A DNA stretch of 64,000 nucleotides from Thermoplasmata archaeon (lineage in GTDB: Archaea > Thermoplasmatota > Thermoplasmata > Lutacidiplasmatales > UBA184), in contig JAKAAX010000008.1 of NCBI GenBank assembly GCA_021802125.1, positions 62,001 through 126,000 of the forward strand, in the 5' to 3' direction. The notes beneath the pieces were generated by a model. That model saw only the letters and a list, made by a program, of their open reading frames with translations, was not told the DNA's origin and ran no database searches. Every line of letters begins with the position of its first letter. The stretch's first letter is position 1. The position numbers and the translations under genes are program-made. Below, piece by piece: positions 35,463 through 43,300 of this stretch.

Positions 35463-36674
35463 GTGCCGACAACGACCATGCCCACGAACGTCGTGTCCTC
35501 ACCCTCCCGTCGTGCGAGCTCGCGAGTCGTCGCCGAGGTGCCTCCGTACCCCTTCGCGGAGCTCGAGAGGAAGGCCGCCCAATGGAGACGGGGCGAGCAG
35601 CGCGCCGTGAACCTCTCGATCGGCGACCCGGACCTACCCCCACCCGCGTCGGTCCTCGAGGCCGCCCGCGCGGCGGTGGGGGCCCCCGGGGCCCACCGGT
35701 ATCCTTCCTCGCGAGGGGATGCCGAGCTCCGAGCCGCGATCGCGAGGTGGATGCGCCTTCGATTCGGTGTGACGGTCGACGCCGACAAGGAGGTGGCGGT
35801 CCTCCTTGGCTCGAAGGAAGGGATCGGGGCGCTTCCTCACGCCCTGGTCGACCCCGGAGAGATCGTTCTCGTCCCCGACCCGGGCTACCCGCCCTACACT
35901 CGGGGCACTCACCTCGCCTATGCCAAGGTCCACACGTTCCCCCTCTCCGAGGAACACCAGTGGCTCCCCTCCTGGGACGCGATCCCCTCCGGTGGACGGC
36001 TCATGTTCCTGAACTATCCGAACAATCCGACCGGCGGCACGGCGACGCTGGAGGACGTGCGCCCGGCGGTCGACCTGGCCCGCGACCGGGAGCTGTGGCT
36101 GGCCTACGACAACGCCTACAGCGAGGTCACCTACGGGGATCACCGAGCTCCCTCGATCCTCCAGGCCCCGGGGGCGATCGAGCACGCGGTGGAGTTCCAC
36201 TCGTTCTCCAAGACGTTCGGCATGGCCGGCTGGAGGATCGGCTTCGCCGTGGGGAACGCGGAGGTCCTGGCCTCGCTCGTGAAGCTGAAGAGCCAGGTGG
36301 ATTCGGGCGCCAGCCGTCCCATCCAGATCGCCGCTGCGGCCGCGCTGGGCCTGTACACGGGGGCCCAACGTCCTCCCCCGGTCGAGGCCACCGTGCAGGA
36401 GTACGGGAGACGCCTGCGGCGTCTCGCCCAGGGCCTGCACGACCTAGGGTACGAGGTCCGCGCCCCGGAGGGATCGCTCTACCTGTGGCAGAGGGCGCCC
36501 TCGGGTGACGGAGCGGCCTTCGCCGACCGGCTCCTCTCCGAGCACGGTATCCTGGTGACCCCTGGCTCCGCTTTCGGCTCCGCCGGGGCCGCCTACGTTC
36601 GCTGGGCCGTGACCGCCCCTTACGAGAGCATCGAGCAGGTCCTCTCTCGTCTGGCCGAGGCTCCCGTGCGTTGA
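35463..36674 (+). CDS. PLP-dependent aminotransferase class I/II (DapL/AspC-like)
   Basis: A 403-residue fold-type I aminotransferase. Visible motifs: PPYPFAELERK at the N-terminus, GDPDLPPPASVLEAAR, HRYPSSRGDAELRAAIA, NYPNNPTGG (about 182-190, with the PLP/carboxylate Asn), LAYDNAYSEVTYG (PLP Asp/Tyr), and the Schiff-base lysine in SFSKTFGMAGWRIGF (about 242-256). The closest pattern I know is LL-diaminopimelate aminotransferase or an aspartate/alanine aminotransferase; substrate is undecided. GTG 35463 has GGAGGT 14 nt upstream; ATG 35478 is an alternative. Confidence 0.9.
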   Translation: MPTTTMPTNVVSSPSRRASSRVVAEVPPYPFAELERKAAQWRRGEQRAVNLSIGDPDLPPPASVLEAARAAVGAPGAHRYPSSRGDAELRAAIARWMRLRFGVTVDADKEVAVLLGSKEGIGALPHALVDPGEIVLVPDPGYPPYTRGTHLAYAKVHTFPLSEEHQWLPSWDAIPSGGRLMFLNYPNNPTGGTATLEDVRPAVDLARDRELWLAYDNAYSEVTYGDHRAPSILQAPGAIEHAVEFHSFSKTFGMAGWRIGFAVGNAEVLASLVKLKSQVDSGASRPIQIAAAAALGLYTGAQRPPPVEATVQEYGRRLRRLAQGLHDLGYEVRAPEGSLYLWQRAPSGDGAAFADRLLSEHGILVTPGSAFGSAGAAYVRWAVTAPYESIEQVLSRLAEAPVR

Positions 36675-36745
36675 GAGGCCCCCTCCGGGAGCGCGTGAAG
36701 TGGTCGGGAGGGCGTTGCGTGGGGTCGCCCACTCGCTCCGTGAGC

Positions 36746-36752
36746 CTTATAA
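36746..36752 (+). promoter_or_regulatory. TATA box for eL41
   Basis: CTTATAA lies 46 nt before the ATG at 36795 and predicts a start near 36775 with a leader of about 20 nt. Confidence 0.65.
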
Positions 36753-36794
36753 CACCCTCAAGATAGGGCGGCGCGCTCTCGAGGGTATCCCGGG

Positions 36795-36902
36795 ATGAAA
36801 CGAAGCTCACGCGTCTGGAAGAAGCGCGGCCACATGCGCTGGAAGTGGCGAAAAAAGCGCATGAGAAGGCGCATGCGCGAGCACCGGATGCGTGGACAGT
36901 AG
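36795..36902 (+). CDS. rpl41e: Large-subunit ribosomal protein eL41
   Basis: A 35-codon gene encoding one basic helix: MKRSSRVWKKRGHMRWKWRK and then KRMRRRM, ending RGQ. Of its 35 residues nearly half are Lys or Arg, and Met and Trp recur. The core RWKWRKKRMRR is the hallmark of eL41, the smallest ribosomal protein, which bridges the ribosomal subunits in archaea and eukaryotes. A TATA box upstream and a structured RNA element immediately downstream frame it. Slightly longer than the usual 25-37 residues of the family at the N-terminus. Confidence 0.88.
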   Translation: MKRSSRVWKKRGHMRWKWRKKRMRRRMREHRMRGQ

Positions 36903-37075
36903 GGAAGCTGACCGGCGATCTGCCGGGTCTCTTGCCTACGATCCATGCTCGAAGAGCCGCGGAGCAAACTTCCGCCAGCCGGGCAGATCGGTTTTCGATG
37001 GCCTAGGTCTTCAGGCGGTTCCCGCGGCTCTTCGTCCCTTGCCATGAGAGCTTGCAGCGTCAGGCTGCGCTTCCC
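36902..37075 (+). ncRNA. Highly structured element after eL41, candidate noncoding RNA
   Basis: No gene fits here, but nested complementarity is strong. A 7-bp closing stem joins 36902-36908 (GGGAAGC) and 37069-37075. A perfect 13-bp stem joins 36950-36962 (CGAAGAGCCGCGG) and 37022-37034. Inside it CCGCC/GGCGG (36972-36976/37014-37018) and ATCG/CGAT (36987-36990/36996-36999) pair. An 11-bp helix with one bulge (36916-36926 with 36979-36990) would cross the 13-bp stem as a pseudoknot. A small hairpin lies at 37054-37068. A near-repeat GTCTCTTGCC/GTCCCTTGCC sits at 36927 and 37035. The strand is assumed from eL41; the antisense would fold equally well. No known RNA family recognised. Confidence 0.5.
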
Positions 37076-37141
37076 CCAACCTTGGTCCACCTTCGCCAGC
37101 ACCTGCGAACCCTTACCAACCCGTGCAGCCATGCGCATCAC

Positions 37142-37861
37142 GTGTCGGTTCACCTCCGTCCTGAGGTCGCGCGGCTCTTCCGCGCGCTCCAGGAAGGGGA
37201 CGTCGAGGGCCTCGAGGAACTCCTGGCCTCCGACCGGAAGTTGTTCACCGAGCGCGATGAGGTCGGGCGGAGCCTCTCGCTGGTCGCGGTCTATACCGGT
37301 CAGATCGCGCTCGCGTGGGACCTGATCCGGCGGGGCGCGCCGGAGGAGCTTCACGAGGCCGCGGCGCTGGGAGACCTCCCTCGGATCCGCGAGCTCCTCT
37401 CGAAGGGGACCGGGCCGACCGAGACGTACGCCCCCGACGGCTGGACCCCCCTCCACCTTGCGGCCTTCTTCGGAAACGCGGAGGCTTGCGAGTCCCTTCT
37501 GGACCACGGGGCCGACATCTCAGCCGTCTCGCGCAACCCGCTCGCGAACCAGCCGCTGCACGCGGCCGTCGCGGGAGGACAGGCGGGGGTCGTCCGCCTC
37601 CTGCTCTCTCGCCACGCCGACGTCGTCTCCCATCGCTGTCAGGGAGGATTGACCCCCCTGCACCTTGCCGCGGAACTCGGCGAGACCGAGGTGGTCGGGC
37701 TTCTGCTCGAGGCGGGGGCCGAGGTCGGGGTCCCGAACGACCTGGGACAGACCCCGGTCGACATGGCCCGACGGTCCGGTCACGAGGACCTGGTCCGCTT
37801 GATGCTGCGCCACGGTGCGAGGGACCTTCTGGTCTCTCGTGCCCACCGCGTCCCGGGCTGA
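37142..37861 (+). CDS. Ankyrin-repeat protein
   Basis: A 239-residue soluble protein made of about five ankyrin repeats. The clearest are GWTPLHLAAFFGNAEACESL (about 98-117), QPLHAAVAGGQAGVVRLLL and GLTPLHLAAELGETEVVGLL, followed by a capping repeat GQTPVDMARRSGHEDLVRLM. Ankyrin repeats mediate protein-protein contacts. The start at GTG 37142 places the first helix right at the N-terminus; the open frame upstream runs into the structured element and is not protein-like. No enzymatic domain. Confidence 0.85.
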   Translation: MSVHLRPEVARLFRALQEGDVEGLEELLASDRKLFTERDEVGRSLSLVAVYTGQIALAWDLIRRGAPEELHEAAALGDLPRIRELLSKGTGPTETYAPDGWTPLHLAAFFGNAEACESLLDHGADISAVSRNPLANQPLHAAVAGGQAGVVRLLLSRHADVVSHRCQGGLTPLHLAAELGETEVVGLLLEAGAEVGVPNDLGQTPVDMARRSGHEDLVRLMLRHGARDLLVSRAHRVPG

Positions 37862-37878
37862 GCGCCCCTGGAGCTGGA

Positions 37879-38118
37879 CTACCAGCCCAACCGCTTGAGG
37901 TCCCGGTCCTTCTTCGTGGCCTTCTTCCAGGCCCGATAGTGCTCACGGCAGAGGTGGGCGCGGCGTTCGGCGTCGGGCAGCGAGGAGAAGGCCTTCTTCG
38001 CCTCGGCGAGCGCGAGCGAGCGGACCGCCTCCGCGCTGCAGTCGGGAACGGAGCAGTTCTGAGGGCCCTCCCGGGCGCGAGGGCTCCGACGGGCCGCCGA
38101 TCCCTCCGGAGCGGCCAT
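37879..38118 (-). CDS. Small zinc-finger-like protein downstream of sucD
   Basis: A 79-residue protein starting MAAPEGSAARR at 38118, 2 nt after the sucD stop. It has a potential metal site CSVPDC ... LCREHY (C-x4-C and C-x2-H) and a basic C-terminal helix (RAWKKATKKDRDLKRLGW). The same finger recurs at the C-terminus of the HAD protein at 51685 (CTVASC ... LCDEHL). The operon position suggests cotranscription with sucCD, but a role in that enzyme is not implied. Possibly nucleic-acid or protein binding. Confidence 0.65.
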   Translation of the reverse strand: MAAPEGSAARRSPRAREGPQNCSVPDCSAEAVRSLALAEAKKAFSSLPDAERRAHLCREHYRAWKKATKKDRDLKRLGW

Positions 38119-38120
38119 CG

Positions 38121-38999
38121 CTAACGGAGCTCCTTGAGCGAGCTCTCGACCAGGCGCGGAACGTCGTACGGGAACTTCGCGACCTTCGCCCCGGCCTTCT
38201 CGAGGGCCTTCACCTTGCTCTCCGCGGTGCCTCGACCCCGGTCGATGATCGCCCCTGCGTGACCCATCCGCTTCCCCGGTGGGGCGGACCGGCCGGCGAT
38301 GTAGCTCACCACGGGCTTGCCGAAGCTCGAGCCGATGTACTCGGCGGCCTCCTCCTCGGCGACCCCGCCGATCTCCCCGACCATGACCACCATGTCGGTG
38401 GCCGGGTCCTCGTGGAAGAGCTTCAGCGTGTCGATGAAGGTGGTCCCGTTGACCGGGTCCCCGCCGAGACCAACGCAGGTGGACTGTCCAAAGCCCGCCG
38501 CGGTGAGCCCGGCCACCATCTCGTAGGTGAGCGTGCCGCTCCGGCTGACGACCCCGACCCGTCCCGGCTTGAACACGACGTTCGGGATGATGCCCACCTT
38601 CGCCCCGCCGGGGGTCGCGAGGCCCGGGCAGTTGGGCCCGATGATCCGGGTGCCGTGGAGCTTCCCGTAGTAGAGCATCTTCAGCATGTCGTGGAACGGG
38701 ACGTGCTCGGTGATGATCACCGCGAGAGGGAGCCCCGCGTCGACGGCCTCGTAGAACGCGTCGCGCGTGTAGGGCGCGGGAACGAAGATGCAGGTGGCGG
38801 TGGGGTGCGTGGCCTGCACGGCCTCGCGGACCGTGTCGAAGACGGGGACACCCTCGACCTGCGTCCCGCCCTTCCCAGGGGTGACGCCGGCGACGACGTT
38901 CGAGCCGAACGCCTTCATGCCGCGGGTGTGGTTCGTTCCCTGGTGACCGGTGATCCCCTGGACGAGGACCCGGGTCTTGCCGTCCACGAGGATGCTCAT
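38121..38999 (-). CDS. sucD: Succinyl-CoA ligase alpha subunit
   Basis: A 292-residue CoA-binding and phosphohistidine subunit of succinyl-CoA synthetase (ADP/GDP-forming), interconverting succinyl-CoA and succinate with ATP synthesis in the citric-acid cycle. Motifs: [13 protein letters not shown] for CoA binding near the N-terminus, [24 protein letters not shown], and the active-site His in GHAGAII (about 247-253). Its ATG overlaps the sucC stop (ATGA), so the subunits are translationally coupled. Confidence 0.96.
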   Translation of the reverse strand: MSILVDGKTRVLVQGITGHQGTNHTRGMKAFGSNVVAGVTPGKGGTQVEGVPVFDTVREAVQATHPTATCIFVPAPYTRDAFYEAVDAGLPLAVIITEHVPFHDMLKMLYYGKLHGTRIIGPNCPGLATPGGAKVGIIPNVVFKPGRVGVVSRSGTLTYEMVAGLTAAGFGQSTCVGLGGDPVNGTTFIDTLKLFHEDPATDMVVMVGEIGGVAEEEAAEYIGSSFGKPVVSYIAGRSAPPGKRMGHAGAIIDRGRGTAESKVKALEKAGAKVAKFPYDVPRLVESSLKELR

Positions 39000-40168
39000 G
39001 GGGCACCCCCAGCCGCGACGGCGGCCGCCGGAGGCGGCGCGATGGACTTCCCCTGCTCGAGGGCGACGACGTTGCGGGCCGCCTCGGCGAGGTCCGTGTA
39101 GGAGCCGATCCCGGCGGCCCGGAGGATCTGGACCCCTTCCTTCTCGTTGTTCCCGCGGATCCGGGCCACGAGCGGGAAGTCGGGCTTCGCCTGCTTAAGG
39201 GCCTCGACCAGCCCGGTCGCGACCGTGTCGCATCGGGTGACGCCCCCGAAGATGTTGATGAACACGACCTTGGGCTTCGCCTCGGTCATCATGAGGAACG
39301 CCTCGACGACCTTCTTGGGATCGTCGGTGCCCCCCAGGTCGAGGAAGATCCCGGGGCGCCCGCCCTCCTGGTAAAGGACGTCCAGCGTGGCCATCGTGAG
39401 GCCGGCGCCGTTCGCGAGCACGCCGATGTCGCCTCCGATCTCCACGAAGGCGATCCCCTTGTCGTGGGCCTTCTGCTCGAGCGGAGAGAGCTCTCCGTGC
39501 TCCTGCTGGAAGTCCGTGTGGCGGAACATCGCGTCGTCCTCCAGGATGACCTTCGCGTCCAGGGCAAGGAGCCGGTCCCCCACCAGGGCGAGCGGATTGA
39601 TCTCCACGAGCTCGGCGTCCTCCTTCTCGAAGATCGCCCACAACGAGTCCATGATCCGGTCCAGGTCCTTCGCCGCGGCGGGGGGAAGGTCGAAGGCCTT
39701 GCTCACCGCCCGCTTCTCGTAGGCCACGAGCCCGGTGAGCGGGTGGATGGGGAGCTTCAGGAGCTTCTCTGCCGGCAGCGCCTCGATCTCCATCCCTCCC
39801 TGGGCGGAGGCCATGAGCAGCGGCTTGCGGGAGGAGCGGTCGAGCGTGATGGAGAGGTAGAGCTCCCGAGCAATGTCGGCCTTGGTGGTGAGCAGTACCT
39901 CCCGGACCGTCTCGCCCTTGAACTCCTTGCCCACCATGCCCTCGACGGCCTGGACGGCCTCCGGGGCCGTGTTCACGAGCTTCACGAAACCGGCCTTGCC
40001 TCGTCCTCCGGCCAGCACCTGGGCCTTCACGACGCAGGGCACGGGAACCTCGCCTGCGGCGAGGGCCTTCGCCGCCTCTTCGCCGCTACGAACGACCTTG
40101 CCGGGAGGGACCGGAACGCCGAACTTCCTCAGGATCTCCTTGCCTCGATATTCGCGGAGCAGCACCAT
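38996..40168 (-). CDS. sucC: Succinyl-CoA ligase beta subunit
   Basis: A 390-residue ATP-grasp subunit carrying the nucleotide and succinate sites. Motifs: the ATP-grasp glycine-rich loop VVKAQVLAGGRGKAG (about 47-61), metal-binding VEINPLAL (about 195-202), NGAGLTMATLDVL, DLGGTDDPKKV and FINIFGGVTRCDTVA. The C-terminal 15 residues are Ala/Pro-rich. A TATA box lies about 37 nt upstream. It is divergent from the giant PKD protein and first in the sucC-sucD-zinc finger operon. Confidence 0.96.
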   Translation of the reverse strand: MVLLREYRGKEILRKFGVPVPPGKVVRSGEEAAKALAAGEVPVPCVVKAQVLAGGRGKAGFVKLVNTAPEAVQAVEGMVGKEFKGETVREVLLTTKADIARELYLSITLDRSSRKPLLMASAQGGMEIEALPAEKLLKLPIHPLTGLVAYEKRAVSKAFDLPPAAAKDLDRIMDSLWAIFEKEDAELVEINPLALVGDRLLALDAKVILEDDAMFRHTDFQQEHGELSPLEQKAHDKGIAFVEIGGDIGVLANGAGLTMATLDVLYQEGGRPGIFLDLGGTDDPKKVVEAFLMMTEAKPKVVFINIFGGVTRCDTVATGLVEALKQAKPDFPLVARIRGNNEKEGVQILRAAGIGSYTDLAEAARNVVALEQGKSIAPPPAAAVAAGGAP

Positions 40169-40200
40169 CGTCGGACCCGGCGCGCCGCAGTTCGGAGGGA

Positions 40201-40209
40201 GGTATAAGG
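40201..40209 (-). promoter_or_regulatory. TATA box for sucC
   Basis: Minus-strand CCTTATACC, centred 37 nt before the ATG at 40168, predicts a leader of about 10 nt. Confidence 0.6.
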
Positions 40210-40290
40210 CCGGCGTTGCGCGTCCGCCCCGGAAACTGCGGACCGGTGAGGTGAACGGACGCGTGTACCTCGACGCTTGTGGGACACGTA

Positions 40291-40298
40291 CTTATACC
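40291..40298 (+). promoter_or_regulatory. TATA box for the PKD surface protein
   Basis: CTTATACC, centred 33 nt before the ATG at 40328. It supports that ATG rather than the in-frame TTG at 40277, which lies upstream of the box. Confidence 0.6.
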
Positions 40299-40327
40299 TC
40301 GAGCAGCTTGCGAAGCCGACGCATCCT

Positions 40328-43300
40328 ATGGCGTACCACGCCTCGGTGAGGCGATTCGTGGCGCGGGTCGGAACCGGCCTCCTCCTGCTGACGCTCGCCC
40401 TGATGGCTTCGACCGGAGCCCAAGCGGCGGTGCTCGGCCCGGCCGTGGGTGCGAACGTCCCCTCGGTCGCCCAGGTCCAGGGGTCCAGCTCCCCGGCGGC
40501 GCTCAGCCCCTCCACGATCGCCCAGGTAGCCCAGCACGCCCACGGGTCGAGCCTCACGAACGCCCCCGGTGTCGCCGCGCACGTTCTCCGTGCAGCACCG
40601 ACCCATCCCGCGCTCGGATCGGTCCCCGCGGGGATCTTCTCTACCCCGATCCAGGTCTCGACGACCACCACCACGGACCAGAACGGGGGCCCCGTCTTCG
40701 CCTGGTCTACCAACCCCTCGACCGTCTCCGATGCCTCGGGCTACGTATGGACGGCCTGGGCCGCCAACGTCTCCGGACGCTGGAGCATCTTCTTCGCCTT
40801 CAGCTCGAGCGACGGCGCGAGCTTCTCCACCCCGGTCCAGCTGGACTCCGGCGCGACCACCCAGGACACGGGGCCGAGCCTGGCGGTCCATGGCAGCGGG
40901 GCGACGGCGGAGGTCGCCGTCGTCTGGGAGACCCGCGTCGCGGACACCGTCAACCCCGCGTCCACCGACGGCTACGTCCTCAAGGTCTCCACCAACGGCG
41001 GGAGCACCTGGACCCAGTCGGGCACGAACGCCAACTGGTGGGGGCAGGCGACCTACGGCACCATGGACACCATCGAGAGCCCGACCGTGGCGTGGACCAC
41101 GAACGGGTATGCCGAGGTGGCCTACTGGGGATATTTCGTGAACTACCTCACCTACACGACCTGGCCAACGGGGACCGTCAACACGGTGGACGCCTACACC
41201 GGCGGCACGACCATCTGTTCCGCGACGGGTTGCCCCGGCGCGGTCTTTGAAGGGCCCCGGAGCACGACCGCGCTCTACTGGCCCGCCATCTCCTTCGCCT
41301 GCAGCAACATCAACGAGAACTGCTCGTTCACCTACTCGGTGACCAACTCCGCCGTCACCACGGACTTTGTCCGGGTGTGGTACTCCTTCACCGCGTTCCT
41401 CACGCTCCCCTACGACGCGGTCCAGGTGACCAGCGCCGCCATGTCCTCCACCACGCCGTACGCGACCGTCATCGTCCAGCAGGGGGAGACGGCCTACGGC
41501 GGCGCGCTCGGCAACGACAGCGCGGTCGATTTCCTTCTGAACACCGGGAGCACGACCGCCCCCACCTACGATGTCGCGTACTACTACAACACCGCGACCA
41601 CCTACGTCCGCGGGGCCTGGCCGAGCGGGGCCTCGACGACCACCGGGCTGCACAGCGCCTACATCGCTCTGAACCCCACCACCGGGGCCCCCTTCGTGAG
41701 CTACGTAGATGGTAGCTCGAACATCCAGGCCACCTGGACCACCTCGCCTACGGGCACGTTCCTGGCCCCGCAGCTGGTGGCGGCGGGTGGGGCCCTCTCC
41801 GCCACCTCGATCGCCATGTCGACCTCCGCCGGCTCCTCGCCGTTCCGGGTCGACGTGGCCTACGTGGACGCCGGGAACCCCAGCTCGCAGATCTACTACG
41901 CGGCCTTCTACGCGCTCTACGGGACCGCGTCCGCCTCGCCCGCGACGGTGGACCTTTGGCATGGCGTCCAGTTCACCGCGACGCCGGGAGCCGGCGCGTC
42001 GCCCTACACGTACAGCTGGAACTTCGGAGGAGCTTGCAGCCCGTCCTGCCCGACGACCACCCAGAGCCCCCTGGTGAACTACACGAGCCCGGGGACGTAC
42101 AGCGCCTCGGTCCAGATCACCGACACGATCGGTGAGATCGTCACCGCCGCCGCAGGCACGGTCACGGTGAACCCCCGCCTCCTGGTCGCCGTCTCCCCGA
42201 CCTCGGGCACCCTCGACGTCAACCAGAGCATGACCTTCACCGCGACCCCGTCCGGAGGCTCGGGGAGCTACAGCGCCTTCGCGTGGACCGTCAACGGGGT
42301 GGCCCAGTCGATCACGGGGTCGACGTTCGCCTACACCTTCGCGACCTCAGGCTCGGTCGTCGTCGCGGTGGACGTGACCGACACCCTGGGGGTGACCTCT
42401 CCGTGGGCGGGCGCCACGATCTCCGTCGCGCTCCCCCTGAAGGTCGGGCTCACGTCCTCCAGCTCTTCCATCCTGCCCGGGAGTTCCGTGACCTTCACCG
42501 CGACCCCGACCGGGGGCACGACCCCGTACGTCTACCTCTGGACGCCCACCCCGTCGGGAACGTTCGGATGTGCCGCCTCCACGGGAGCGACCGACGTCTG
42601 CACGCCGACCGCGGCCGGGACGTACATGATGATGGTCAGCGTGACGGACTCGGCGAGCCCCGCGGTGGTCCGGTCCGCGTTCACGAACGTCACGGTCGAC
42701 ACCGCGATGACGGTGACCGCGACCAAGTCCCCCTCCAGCCCCGAGGTGGGCCAGACCGTCTTCCTCAACGCCTCGGCCACCGGGGGCACCCCGAGCTACA
42801 CCTACCAGTGGATCGCGGGCGACGGAAGTGCCACGATCAACGGGGCCTCCGCGACCCACGTCTACGCCTCGGTCGGGACGTACACGGCCCAGGTGTGGGT
42901 CAACGACAGTCTAGGATTCTCGGTCTCGACGACGGTCCCCGTGACGGTGGTCGCCGCGCTCTCCATCCTGAGCGCCACCGGTTCGCCCAATCCCTCCAAC
43001 ACCACGACGATGGTGACCTTCTCCTCGGCGGCAGTTGGAGGCGTCACCCCATACGCCTACGCCTGGAAGTTCGGGGACGGCGGATCGGGGACCACAGCCT
43101 GGGCCCACCACAACTACACTTCGGCCAGCAGCTATTCCGTGAGCCTCACGGTGACGGACGCCGCCGGGCACGCGGCCTCGAAGACGTTCACCGAGGTGGT
43201 GAACCCTCCCACCGGGTGCGGATCCTCCTGCCAGCTCGTGGTCACGCTCACCTTCAGCCCCTCCTCACCCGTGGCGGGTCTGCCCGTCTCCTTCAGCGCC

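Noticed and set aside
36902..37075. Reading the structured element as a tRNA, because it has a 7-bp closing stem followed inward by a 5-bp hairpin
   Set aside because: The 5-bp hairpin loop is GTCAG instead of a TTCRA loop, and no D or anticodon arm with conserved bases can be placed.
36758..37507. A 249-residue minus-strand frame spanning eL41 and the structured element
   Set aside because: It runs antisense to the clear eL41 gene and the ankyrin gene and resembles no protein.
37879..39006. A 375-residue frame fusing the small zinc-finger protein to an alternate frame of sucD
   Set aside because: Upstream of ATG 38118 it is an off-frame reading of sucD, whose own frame is well conserved.
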